From: Methanosarcina sp. UBA5
GTDB taxonomy: Archaea > Halobacteriota > Methanosarcinia > Methanosarcinales > Methanosarcinaceae
Direction of reading: 5' to 3'
DNA: 64,000 nt
Assembly: GCF_002505485.1 (NCBI RefSeq)
Contig: NZ_DAVG01000112.1
Span: forward strand, 7,005-71,004
The position numbers and the translations under genes are program-made. The notes under the pieces are model-generated. The model did no database searches and had not been told where the DNA came from. It worked only from the letters and a program-made list of their open reading frames with translations. This document shows positions 36,549 to 46,500 of this stretch, piece after piece (the stretch's first letter is position 1; every line of letters starts with the position of its first letter).

Positions 36549-38457
36549 TCACCCTACTCCCATAACTAGAAGGTTCGTTTCCATAGGAGGATGATTCCAG
36601 CCGTCAGGAGATATCGTCTTCTTCTCAACTGAAATCTCGACTTGATTTCCTCTAAGGCCGCAATCTTTCATGTAATCTGCGACAAGCTTTTCCCAAATTC
36701 AACTACAGTGTCTAGAGCCTCTGAATAAGCGTCAAATCTTAGCCTGTTGCCTGGAGCAAAAACCAGGAAATCTTTGTCAGGAGACATTAGACTTGCTGGT
36801 CTTATTAGAATTTCAACTCGTTTAATTCCTCTTCCTACAAGCGTACCAACAGCATTTCCTACCTCAGCATATTCTGGAACCAAGATCTCAGCATCAACAA
36901 AGCTCTCCAATTATTTTCCGTACGCTCGGACAGGACCTCCAAGCAAAACAACTGGAACTTCCAATTTGAATTTCGTAGGATAGTTCCCATCAATTATTTT
37001 TGCAATGGCTGATTTCGGAACTCCTACCAGGACATATGAGAGCAGATGAAGTGCCATGTTTCTGGCAACTCTCTTTTTTACAGCAGTGCAGAATTCCACT
37101 GGTGTCATGCGCATGATTCTGGAAAGTCTCTCCGCCCCTATACGGGAAGCCTCTTCGTTCCAAGCTGTATATTCTCCCAACACATGCAGAGCGTCAGTAG
37201 GAGTGAAACCAATTGCCTGCACAAGGCGCTTTTTGATAAGGGAATCTAAAGTCTGAGGATGAAAGTCTTTTCGAGTAAGGGCTTTGATTTCAGGTACTGA
37301 AACGGGTTCTTCTCCAATAACCTTCAGCACTTCAGCTTCAGCCCTGCTCAATTCTCCTGTTGGGTAACCAGACCTTACAAAAAACTTTGTGGGCTGAATA
37401 TTCTCCCCAAGATCTTCTCCGATATACAAGGGAGTCCTTTTGAAGTTATTCAAGAAATATGGATATTTTACCGCAGCTACTGCCAGAGGCATAACTCGCC
37501 TGGGTCCGAGGAAAAGTTCTCGGTCCACAACCCAGATATGACTGTCTCCACCTGTAGCCGTTGTTTCCATTCTAATAGCTTTAACTCTAGTCTTCCAGCC
37601 GCCCACGACTGCGCCCTCTTTGCTCAGGTCAGGGACACCCATGAAGATAGAGGAAATATCTGTGCTCGTTCCACCTACATCAATTACGACACAGGTCTCA
37701 AGTCCAGAAAGATAAGAGGCTCCAACTAAGCTTGCTGCAGGGCCAGAAAAATAGTTTCAATAGGTTTTTTCAGGGCATCTTTGATTCCGACAACAGAGCC
37801 ATCGCATTTGAGCATAAGGAGCCTAGCATTGATTCCACGCTCTTGTGTATCCTTGATAACAGATTTCACGAACTGCCTTGTTATCGGGATCAGCTGAGCA
37901 TTGAGAAAAGCTGTAACTGCTCTTTCGTAAGCTCCAAGTTCTTGGGAAAGCTCATGTCCACAAACAGCGGGAAGGCCTGTAAGTTCAAGAACTCGGTCTT
38001 TTACTATGATTTCATGCTCAGGGTTCCTCGTACTGAAATAGGAAGAAACGGCAAAAGCAGAAACCTTGTCCTTTACTCTCAGGACAAACTTCTCAATAGT
38101 TTCCAGATCAAGAGGAGCCTCTTCTTCTCCATTCTGATCATGTCCACCGGATGCAAAAAGAATATGCTTTGTAGGCAATTGCTTCTCAAAAGGGTGGGCC
38201 CCAATAAGGATCAGACCTACTGGAAATCCGGTTCCTTCCAAGATAATGTTTGTGGAAAGGGTTGTGGAAACCGAAACAAGTTTTACATTTTTCAAATATT
38301 CTTGATTTAAGCCATCTATTGCGTTTTTGATGCCGGGATGGAAGTCTGGATAAGTGGTGAGCGACTTATTTGAGTCAACAATGGCACCATCAGTATCCCT
38401 TACAAGCACTGCATCGGTGTATGTGCCTCCTGCATCAATCCCAAGGCTGTATTGCAT
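36549..38457 (-). pseudogene. Hydantoinase/oxoprolinase family protein (HyuA-like) pseudogene
   Basis: A gene of about 640 codons broken in three places. It starts SLGIDAGGTYTDAVLVRDTD, an actin-like ATPase N-terminus. Near 37748 a T run is one short; with it the frame reads SGPAASLVGASYLSG and then DVGGTSTDIS. At 36911-36913 a TAA interrupts VRAYGK. Near 36690 an A run is one short; beyond it the text is EISVEKKTISPDGWNHPPME and a natural stop. The family hydrolyses or carboxylates cyclic amides and ketones. Similarity of the 3' end to 62722-62827 is striking. Confidence 0.88.
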
Positions 38458-38753
38458 ACTGAAAACTACTCCTTTTTACTTTATGAGAAACATGTATTTC
38501 TAGGCTAAGTTTAATTTGTACGAGTTACTGGATGTCAGATTTTTAATAAATAGCTGGCAATAAAAGGTAAATAAAAGAATAAATTCTGTGAGAAGATAAA
38601 TTCCTTAAACACAGAAAGTATACTCATGTAATCGAAGCTTTAATTGACTCTATACTAAGTTGTAAGGCTTCTTTGCTAACTTTCAAGCTAATTTGTAATT
38701 TTTGGAAAAATATTTCTTTCTCCATTTAAGTGCAACATTAACAAGTCCGATCA

Positions 38754-39710
38754 TTACGGTACTTCAATGAGAGGACCTACCACAGCTGCGAATGCCTGCC
38801 CAGAATTGATGCCAAAAACTGCTGCTGCCACAGCAATTGCCAATTCAAAATTGTTACTGGCCGCAGTAAAAGCAAGAGATGTTGTCTGTTCATAATTAAC
38901 TCCCATTTGTTTACAGATCAGGAATGAGACACCGAACATAATTACAAAATATATTAAGAGGGGTATTGCAATCCTTACAACGTCCAGTGGCAGTGCAACA
39001 ATGTATTCGCCTTTTAACGAGAACATAACAATAATCGTGAACAGTAAGGCATAAAGTGAAATCGGACCTATTGTAGGAATGAGTTTGTTATCATACCATT
39101 CAGCTCCTTTTGATGGACGTAAGAAGTATCGAGTTAAGAAACCAGCTGCAAAAGGAATTCCAAGATAGATTGCAACACTCCTGGCAACTTCTCCCATGGA
39201 TATATGTATTTCCATACCACTAAGTCCAAGCCATTCAGGTAGTATGGTTATAAAGAAGTAAGCAAAAATGGAGTAGAAGACCAATTGAAAGATAGAATTG
39301 AAAGCAACAAGGGCAGCAGCATACTCGTTATCTCCATCTGCCAGGCTGTTCCAAACAATAACCATGGCGATGCACCTGGCAAGACCAATTAAAATGACAC
39401 CTACCATGTACTCAGGATAATCTTTCAAAAATACAATTGCCAGGATGAACATCAAAATAGGGCCAATAATCCAATTTTGTAATAACGACAGACCCAGCAC
39501 CTTGTGATTTCTAAATACCTTGCCTAATTCCTCATATTTAACCCGTACCAGCGGAGGATACATCATAACTATCAAACCGATGGCTATAGGAATCGAGGTT
39601 GTACCAATGGATAAACTTTTTAAAAAGTCTGCAAAACCAGGATAGACAAAACCAAGTCCTACACCAACAAACATAGCCAGAAAAATCCATAGGGTTAAAT
39701 AACGGTTCAA
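38754..39710 (-). CDS. acr3: Arsenite efflux pump Acr3, frameshifted at the 3' end
   Basis: A 318-residue frame of an Acr3 carrier with about nine or ten membrane helices. Conserved features are [23 protein letters not shown] (metal-site cysteine) and [16 protein letters not shown]. It stops at VVGPLIEVP; one extra base after CCG would give [17 protein letters not shown] and a stop at 38683, the usual tail. The 5' end is also odd. The TTG used here cuts into NRYLTLWIF, yet the frame runs open upstream ([16 protein letters not shown]), and adding one A to an A8 run would join it to an ATG directly after arsR. Confidence 0.8.
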   Translation of the reverse strand: MNRYLTLWIFLAMFVGVGLGFVYPGFADFLKSLSIGTTSIPIAIGLIVMMYPPLVRVKYEELGKVFRNHKVLGLSLLQNWIIGPILMFILAIVFLKDYPEYMVGVILIGLARCIAMVIVWNSLADGDNEYAAALVAFNSIFQLVFYSIFAYFFITILPEWLGLSGMEIHISMGEVARSVAIYLGIPFAAGFLTRYFLRPSKGAEWYDNKLIPTIGPISLYALLFTIIVMFSLKGEYIVALPLDVVRIAIPLLIYFVIMFGVSFLICKQMGVNYEQTTSLAFTAASNNFELAIAVAAAVFGINSGQAFAAVVGPLIEVP

Positions 39711-39784
39711 GAACGATAATTTTGATACAACGGATTCTTGCAGATAGGATACCTCTTTTTTTTAATAAATCTATAACTTCTCAT

Positions 39785-40135
39785 TCAATCGCAGCATCTA
39801 CCACTTGCTTTGATCTTCTCCAGCAGTTCTAGATCTTTTTTACAAATGTCAATTTTCTCCACTTCATCGTTAAGAATTACTGAAAGAAAGGAAAAGTCTT
39901 TGAAAGTTTCATCCTTTAATCGATAGTATACCCACTTGGACTTTTTTTGGGAAGTGATTATCCCTGAAACTTTGAGCCTATTCAAATGCCTTGAAGTGTT
40001 AGATTGTTTAATACCCAGAACAGTTTCAATATCACAGACACATAATTCACCGTTTCTTAGAATATTCAGTATCCTTAGCCGGTTTTCATCAGCCAATGCT
40101 TTAAGAATATCAACGAGGTCCACGGGCATCACCAC
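39785..40135 (-). CDS. arsR: ArsR-family arsenite-responsive repressor
   Basis: A 116-residue winged-helix repressor. ELCVCDIE around residues 30-37 holds Cys32 and Cys34, the As(III)-binding motif on the alpha-3 helix of ArsR; the C-terminus has a second pair in GRCCD. KQSNTSRHLNRLKVSGII is the recognition helix. It is followed at once by acr3 sequence. The start is a GTG with no ribosome site, three bases from a long palindrome and TATA-like DNA, so the message may be leaderless and self-repressed. ATG at 40129 is an alternative. Confidence 0.92.
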   Translation of the reverse strand: MVMPVDLVDILKALADENRLRILNILRNGELCVCDIETVLGIKQSNTSRHLNRLKVSGIITSQKKSKWVYYRLKDETFKDFSFLSVILNDEVEKIDICKKDLELLEKIKASGRCCD

Positions 40136-40138
40136 ATT

Positions 40139-40166
40139 ATATGAGTATAATTATATATACTCATAT
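40139..40166. promoter_or_regulatory. Palindromic operator of arsR (ATATGAGTATA-N6-TATACTCATAT)
   Basis: Two perfect 11-base inverted arms are separated by six bases, immediately before the arsR start. TATA-box-like TATATATA lies within it. The spacing fits a winged-helix dimer, so self-repression of arsR-acr3 is the likely role. Confidence 0.75.
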
Positions 40167-40505
40167 GCGATTTAAAAATACTGATTTTATTTTCACTACT
40201 GATTACTAATCACACGTAGATTAACAGCTCATCTCATAACCAATTATATTTATATAAAGAGAGAAATTCAGTGACATCCTCCTAAACAGAAGATCAATTA
40301 ATTATTCCAAATTTTGAGGGAGGAAGTGACTTCAAGGATTTTTTTTGGAAAGCTCTTTGAAAAACGGTGAACGTTTAAACTCGCTGCCATAAGTATATCT
40401 AAGATTTTTAAGTAAAGAAACGATTGAATATAAGTAAGAGCATTTCATATATCAAACAAAATTGATATGAAAAATCTTAATTAGAAAGCTTAACTTGTTT
40501 TATTT
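40167..40505. other. Gap between divergent arsR-type genes
   Basis: About 340 bases between arsR (minus) and the second regulator (plus). There is no gene; it holds a second palindrome at 40449-40468, listed separately. Promoters of both units must lie here. Confidence 0.6.
40449..40468. promoter_or_regulatory. Candidate operator, ATATCAA-N6-TTGATAT
   Basis: Perfect seven-base arms with a six-base spacer lie 37 bases before the second ArsR-type gene. The core TATCAA-N6-TTGATA recurs at 41633-41650, upstream of the CMD-like gene. Spacing is like the TGAA-N6-TTCA sites known for SmtB/ArsR repressors. Confidence 0.6.
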
Positions 40506-40865
40506 ATGAACTATTGTTGTCCTACCGACCCTGAGAAAAAGAAGGAATGGGAAGATAAAATGCTCCAGGAAATTGATTTTCTGGACAATGACATAAAGAA
40601 AGCCAGTGAGATATTCAGCGCTCTCGGGCATCCAATAAGACTGAAAATTGCTTACTTTCTCTCTCAGAGAGATCACTGCGTTTGTGAATTAATATTTAAA
40701 CTAAATGAAAGGCAGAACCTTGTTTCTCATCACCTGGCAATTATGAAAAACTGTGGGATCGTCGAAGCATACAGCAGTTCAAAATGGCACTTTTACAAAT
40801 TAAATCCGGAATTCAGAAACATTTTTAATACTATCTCGCAAATAAAAAACAAAAAATCCGAATAA
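40506..40865 (+). CDS. ArsR/SmtB-family metalloregulator
   Basis: A 119-residue winged-helix protein. FSALGHPIRLKIAYFLSQRD is the family start, DHCVCELIF holds Cys58 and Cys60 in the alpha-3 thiol motif, and NLVSHHLAIMKNCGIVEAYS is the recognition helix. An N-terminal NYCCP adds a Cys4-Cys5 pair, as in CadC-like sensors. The CVC motif suggests arsenic, antimony or another thiophilic metal. No ribosome site precedes the ATG, suggesting a leaderless message. It faces away from arsR and towards the CMD gene. Confidence 0.9.
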   Translation: MNYCCPTDPEKKKEWEDKMLQEIDFLDNDIKKASEIFSALGHPIRLKIAYFLSQRDHCVCELIFKLNERQNLVSHHLAIMKNCGIVEAYSSSKWHFYKLNPEFRNIFNTISQIKNKKSE

Positions 40866-40911
40866 AAAGGTAACAGGTGCCTGAAAGAAGAATAACATAA
40901 CGACTAAGGTT

Positions 40912-41250
40912 TTAGTCCTTACAGCAACAGCAGCAGTCTTCTTTTTCCTGACCTTTTTCCTGACCTTTTTCAAAGATTTTGTCATATACATTTGTCCATC
41001 CTATCTGTGAACCGGCAGCAACGAACATGGCGACTGAAATAGCTTCAGCAATTTCTTCCTTCGTAGCTCCTGCAGCAATTGCTCTTTTGGAGTGTGTATC
41101 AACGCAGAACTGGCAACGCATTAGGACAGAAGAAACAATGGCTATAAGTTCTTTGGTTTTGAGATCCAGATACCCGTCTTTAAAAATGGAATTTCTCATT
41201 TGTCCGTAAGCTTCCGCAGTTTCAGGTAGTATTTCGTTCAAAAAAGACAT
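40912..41250 (-). CDS. Carboxymuconolactone decarboxylase/AhpD-like protein with Cys5 tail
   Basis: A 112-residue protein of the AhpD-like fold. The redox motif CQFCVDTHS has Cys46, Cys49 and His53, as in alkylhydroperoxidase-type members. The C-terminus is unusual: a duplicated KGQEKGQEKE linker (two direct DNA repeats) leads to EDCCCCCKD, five cysteines in a row, which could bind metal. AAGGAG precedes the ATG. Its setting between thiol-sensing regulators suggests a role in arsenic or thiol stress; this is inference. Confidence 0.85.
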   Translation of the reverse strand: MSFLNEILPETAEAYGQMRNSIFKDGYLDLKTKELIAIVSSVLMRCQFCVDTHSKRAIAAGATKEEIAEAISVAMFVAAGSQIGWTNVYDKIFEKGQEKGQEKEDCCCCCKD

Positions 41251-41365
41251 TTAAATATCTCCTTGTTTATAAATATCTTAATAGATTGAGTTACAAACTG
41301 TTTAAGTTCAAAGTAAATCTATTTCTCTATAATGAATCAAAATTCTAAAGCTATTTTTTAAGTTT

Positions 41366-41552
41366 TTATTCTGAAACAATATTGTCAATTATTTCAGTAA
41401 TTTTAATGGCCAGGTCTTTTGCAAAGGGAAGAATTCCATCGCATAGTGTTATCTTTGGATTCGGACTTATGTGTGTACAGTAAGTCTTCCTCATTATCTG
41501 TGGGATTGTTTTCAGAATTCTCTTCTTGCACCACACTTTTTTCTTTTTTCAT
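41366..41552 (-). pseudogene. Possible small Cys-containing gene, frameshifted near its start
   Basis: AAGGAG precedes an ATG at 41552. The straight frame gives 49 codons (MKKEKSVVQEENSENN...) ending at 41403. Dropping one A from the early A runs instead gives VWCKKRILKTIPQIMRKTYC, then THISPNPKITLCDGILPFAK and an amphipathic end with a stop at 41366, about 60 residues with three cysteines. The second reading looks more protein-like. No family is recognised. It may be co-transcribed with the CMD-like gene. Confidence 0.4.
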
Positions 41553-41631
41553 TTGCTAGACTCCTTAATAGCTGAGTTCAAAACTTATATGAATTATATT
41601 AAGAATTCAAATTTAAAAACCCTCATGATGA

Positions 41632-41651
41632 GTATCAAGAATAGTTGATAC
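41632..41651. promoter_or_regulatory. Candidate operator, GTATCAA-N6-TTGATAC
   Basis: Perfect seven-base arms and a six-base spacer lie 80 bases upstream of the small gene at 41552, which precedes the CMD-like gene. Its core is the same as that of the site at 40449, before the second ArsR-type gene. A shared regulator is inferred. Confidence 0.6.
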
Positions 41652-41814
41652 GTGTTAGATCGACTTGTCGGTCTATCAGTAAAGTTAACATTTTTAGAAC
41701 TTTACATAGAGAAATAATACCTACTAGACAAGCATCTGTTAAGATGCAAAGATTGCCCAGCTAAGCTAAAGGTAATGAATTCAGATCCAATTTTCTTTTC
41801 CGTGTTTTTCCAGC

Positions 41815-42216
41815 TCATCCTTTCTTTATTTTCGACCTCACTTTTTGAGTTACCAATTTCTCATACTTTCTCCAAGTATTTTCATTGATTTCAGGCATTG
41901 ATATGATATAGGCTTCGCTTCTTGCAGGGGTGGTGCATGAGTCGATAGCTTTCTGGATAGTGACAGGATCTTTATTTCCAATGAGGTCTATTACTTTTAT
42001 TTCCCTGAGAAAACAGGAAATTTCAGTCATTGGAATTTCATTCAAATAGGGCAAAGGAGCATTTGAGCCTATTATTTTTCTTAAACCTGTCATTGTGGAA
42101 ACTCCGTTTTCGGCAAGAGAAATAATGGATTCGCCTGCAAGATGGTCACTTTCCTCTCCACAGATGACGAGACAATTTATTTTCGGATTCGTTTTTGAAC
42201 TCTCAAACCAAAATAT
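41815..42216 (-). pseudogene. MtrA-like (methyl-H4MPT methyltransferase subunit A) fragment
   Basis: The frame is open from a TAA at 42217. It reads NPKINCLVICGEESDHLAGE, then SLAENGVSTMTGLRKIIGSN and APLPYLNEIP, then EIKVIDLIGNKDPVTIQKAI. This follows the central and C-terminal part of MtrA or DUF4346 proteins. The first 80 or so residues are missing, and no start codon lies before ATG 42093, which cuts the domain. It is most likely a relic. Confidence 0.65.
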
Positions 42217-42260
42217 TTAATTGGATTTAATATACAGTTGGAGGTATAAATATTGTAAAT

Positions 42261-43592
42261 ATGTTAGTGGTATCTCCAATGAAAAAAACAAAAGTGTCGG
42301 CAGATGCTGGCAGGGTCGGGACTTTGAGTTTTATCCATGCTGCGGATTTACACCTTGACAGTCCATTTACTGGAATTTCCGGAATTGAACCTGAGCTTGG
42401 GAAAAGGCTTGCGAAAGCTACCTTTCAGGCTTATGAGGCAATTATTGAGCTCTGTATGGATGAAGAAGTCGACTTTCTGCTTATTGCGGGGGATGTGTAT
42501 GACAGTGCCGACAAGAGTCTTTATGCGCAGGTCAGGTTTATAGAGGGGCTAAGGAAGCTCGAAACCGCCGGGATTCAGGTTTTTATCTGCCACGGGAACC
42601 ATGATCCTCTAAACGACTGGTCGGCAAGCCTGACATGGCCCGGAAATGTACATATCATGAATGGGGATAGGGCCAAAGTTGTGGAATTCAAAAAAGAAGG
42701 AGTAAGTGCCGCCTTTATAGTGGGGATGAGCTATCCAACACAGCACATAATGAAAAATCTTGTGAAAAACTTCCCAAGAAAAGGTGATAACTGGCCGTTT
42801 ACCATAGGGCTGCTGCATTGCAGCGTGGGAAGCACCTCGGAGCATGACCCTTATGCACCTTGTACCCTGCAGGACCTCAGGGAGCTCAACTATGACTACT
42901 GGGCTCTTGGCCACATCCATACTCCTTCTATAGTTTGCAAAGAAGATCCAGTTGTGATATATCCTGGCAATCCACAGGGCAGGCATCCCGGCGAAACCGG
43001 AGCCAGAGGGTGCTTTGTTGTGGATGTTTCTTCAGGAGGAGATATTTCTACCAGATTCATAGAAACTGATTCTGTCCGCTGGCATATCAGGGAAATTTCC
43101 ATAGAAGGACTGGAAAAAGAAGGGGAGCTAATAGAAAGTCTTCAAAGCCAGCTTGATGACATAAGGGAAAATTCCGGAGGACGGTCTGCGATTTGCAGGT
43201 TTGTCCTTAAAGGAAGGGGACCACTTCACCGTACTCTCAGGGAAGAGGGATTTCTTGAAGATCTCCTGCATTTGCTCAGGGAGAACGAGATCCGGGGTCG
43301 GCAGTTCATCTGGGTAGAACGCATTGAAAATGAGACGCTCTTTCCCGTAGAAAGGGAGCTTCTTCTGAAAAGGGAAGATTTTATGGGAGATCTGGTAAAA
43401 ATCGTAGACGGCTTGAAGACCGATGAAAAAGCCCGGAATGAGTTCCGTGAAGTCCTTTCCCCGCTTTTTGGTTCCAGAAACGGGAGAAAACACATTGCCA
43501 GAATTGATGCTGAAGAAATGAACTCCCTGATTCAGCACGCTGAAAATATCCTGCTTGATGCCTTACTTACGGAGGAAGATAATGAAAATTAA
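42261..43592 (+). CDS. DNA repair exonuclease, YhaO/SbcD/Mre11-like metallophosphoesterase
   Basis: A 443-residue calcineurin-like nuclease. Metal-binding motifs run in order: HAADLHLDSPF (about 30-40), GDVYDSADKS, CHGNHDPLNDW and ALGHIHTPS. The C-terminal 180 residues match the capping part of YhaO-type proteins. It overlaps the YhaN-like ATPase gene by 11 bases, so the two form a complex-like operon for processing DNA ends, similar to SbcCD. The start may also be the second ATG at 42279; GGAGGT lies 15 bases before the first. Confidence 0.9.
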   Translation: MLVVSPMKKTKVSADAGRVGTLSFIHAADLHLDSPFTGISGIEPELGKRLAKATFQAYEAIIELCMDEEVDFLLIAGDVYDSADKSLYAQVRFIEGLRKLETAGIQVFICHGNHDPLNDWSASLTWPGNVHIMNGDRAKVVEFKKEGVSAAFIVGMSYPTQHIMKNLVKNFPRKGDNWPFTIGLLHCSVGSTSEHDPYAPCTLQDLRELNYDYWALGHIHTPSIVCKEDPVVIYPGNPQGRHPGETGARGCFVVDVSSGGDISTRFIETDSVRWHIREISIEGLEKEGELIESLQSQLDDIRENSGGRSAICRFVLKGRGPLHRTLREEGFLEDLLHLLRENEIRGRQFIWVERIENETLFPVERELLLKREDFMGDLVKIVDGLKTDEKARNEFREVLSPLFGSRNGRKHIARIDAEEMNSLIQHAENILLDALLTEEDNEN

Positions 43593-46500
43593 CGCCATCC
43601 ATATTGATGGCTTCGGCAAGTTTTCCAGCTTGTCTATGGAAGATCTGCCCTCCGGCCTGGTCATTTTTACAGGGGCAAATGAGGCAGGAAAATCAACATT
43701 ATTCACTTTTATCCGGAGAATGTTTTTTGGTATCCCTAACACAAGGCTCTGCAACCTCTATCCTCCACTTGAAGGAGGGAAGCATGGGGGAAGGCTTGCA
43801 GTCATTGATTCTGCCGGAGATCGATGGGTGATAGAGAGAAAAATAGGTCGAAAAGAAGATGTAAAAGTTGTGCTTCCAGATGGGAATATAGGAGGCAGAG
43901 CTGAACTTCTTAAACTCCTAGGCCACGCCGACAGAAACGTCTTTGAAAATATCTATGCTTTTGGCCTTGAAGAACTGCAGAGTTTTGAGACACTGAACGA
44001 CCAGAGCATCAACAGTAAACTCTACAGTGCTGGCACTGGAGTTGGAGTTTCTATTTCAGGCCTGATGAATTCAATCAGCAGCATTGAAAACAACCTGTAT
44101 AAACCTAGAGGTAGCAAACCCCTTATAAATGAGCTGTTCAGGGAAATAGGAAAAACTGAAGTAAAAATTGCCGAACTTGAGGGAGCCCAGAAGAAATACG
44201 ATTCGCTTCATTTCGAAATGGAACAGAGAACCCTGGACATCGACCAATTAAAACAAAAGTCTCAGAATATAAGGAAAAAATTAAACCACATTCAAAACCT
44301 GCTTTCCGTCTGGGAAGACTGGAAGGTTCTCCGTGAGTCAAAAACTGCCCTTGAAGACTTACCTAAGCTTGAGAGCTTTCCCGAAAAAGGGGAAGAAAAG
44401 CTTACAAAGCTCCAGGAAAGAATTGAAGAAATAAGGGAGGCAATTTCTAGGTTACAGCAGGAACTGGGAAAAAATGCCGTTAAAGAAAGAAGCCTTTCCC
44501 CGGACGAAAACCTTCTGAGGCAAAAAGATACGGTCCTGGAACTGGAAAGCGGAATTGAGAAGTACAGGTCCGAAGAGAAATTGCTTCCTTCTCTGGAAAT
44601 AAACCTCACGCAGGAAAAAGCCGGGCTTTCTGAGCTTCTTCTGGAACTCGGTCCAGCTTGGGATGAGGAAGCTCTGGAGCGGTTTGATCGCTCTATCCCT
44701 GCAAAGGAATCCGTTATCCAGATGCGAAGGTCAGTAGAAGAAACTGAAGATAAAATAAAAGATGCCAGAAACGAACTCCAGCAGATCGTTAACAGCATTG
44801 AAAGGGTCCTTCAAGAAAATAATTCTTTTGAAGAAAGCCTCCTTGTACACAGAGAACAGGTTATCGAACTTGGAAACGGAATCGAGAAATACCAGGCTGA
44901 TAAGGACTTCCTCCTCTCCGGAACTCAGGAACTTCAGAACAGAAAGGCTGAACTCAGGGAAACTCTATCAGGGCTTGGGGAGAGATGGGATGAAGGTGCC
45001 CCGGATCTTTTCGAGCGTTCAATCCCTTCAAATGAAACCGTACTCCGAAAGCGAAGGGAAATGGAGGAGGCAGAAAAAACAATTGAGAGACTGCGCGACA
45101 GGCTCGAACTTGCCCTTGGGGAAATTAGAGAAGTCTGCGAGGAAATCGAAGCCCTCAAAGAGAAAATTGAGGTATACTCGCCCCTTCCCAGGCCTGAAGA
45201 GGTGAATCAGGGACTTGAAGCTGTAAACTATCTAAGGTTGACCCAACCTCTCCTGAGAGAAAAAGAAGGCGAACTCAAAAATATGGAAAAAGAAGAGATG
45301 CTTTTTGCAGCTTTGGGACACCGGGAAACTGAATATGAGGGCGGGCTTCCCCTCTGGCCTGCAGGAATGGTTCTGCTTGCAGGCTGCATTGGTCTGGTCT
45401 ACGAAAGCATTAACGGCACCCTGTTTTCCGGACTTGTCATATTTTTATTTCTTTTCGCTACTTCTGCAGTATACTTTTTGAAAGCCAATATAAAGTCCTC
45501 AATTCTCCCTGCCGGTGAAGAGCACCTGGAGGACACTGAATTCCAGAAACAGAAAGTACAGGACTCAAAGGAAAAGCTATCCAGAGAGATTTCTGCACTG
45601 AAAGTAGCAATGAAAACCCGTGCAAAAATATGTGGCTTTGAAGACATTCCTGACCCCTCGGTACGGGAACAGAAAGCCAATGAGCTACAGAAAGCCATAG
45701 TTGAGTTGAAGACTGCCTGGGAGCTACGCCAGAGAGAGGAAAAGCTCCAGAAGAAGCTGGATAAGTTAAATACAAGTTATACAAGACTTGAGGATACTCT
45801 CCGGGCCGAAGAGGCAAAGCAGGAGGAGTTTCTTCAGGAATGGAAAGTGTGGCTCGTTTCTTCAGGGTTCAGCCCGGAGCTTTCTCCCGAGCATATGCTT
45901 GAGCTCCTCTCCTCGATAAGGGCCTGCCTGGAAAAACAAAGGAATGTGAAAGAACTGGAAAAACAGGTAAAGCTCAAAGAAGCTAGTGTTAAAAAATACG
46001 AAGAAAAAGCCTGTAATATTCTGGAGACCTGTGGAAGGCCCTTTTCAGGAATTGCACTCGAAAGTGAAATAGCAAGGCTCCGGGAGGACGTAAGTTTTGC
46101 ATTTAACCAGGCTGATAGAGCAAGAAAACTTGAGGTTGAATCCGAAAGCCTTAATCATAAAAAAGGAGAGCTGGAAGCCCGGCTCCTTGAGGAGAAAAAG
46201 GCACGTGATGCCCTGTCCGAAAAGTGGACTGGCTGGCTTGGGACTTACGGGCTTGACCCCTCGCTTTCAGTAGAAAGTGTGCTTGAAATCTTTTCGGTAA
46301 TCCGGACTTGCTTTGACAGGCAGCGGGCGATCCGGAAACTTGAAGAACAGATAGTTTCCAGCAGAACGTCGATAGAAGCCTATGAAGCAAAGGTAGCCGG
46401 GGTTCTGCAAGAATGTGGACGCCCGCTTTCCGGACTCTCTTTTGACGCCCAGGTTGAAAAACTCCGTTCAGACTTTGAAAAGGCATCCGAAGCGGCAAGA

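Larger units (their letters stand above)
41251..41814. other. Gap with a possible small gene and an operator
   Basis: The stretch holds a probable frameshifted small gene (41366-41552) and a palindrome (41632-41651), both listed separately. The rest is AT-rich with no further structure called. Confidence 0.5.
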
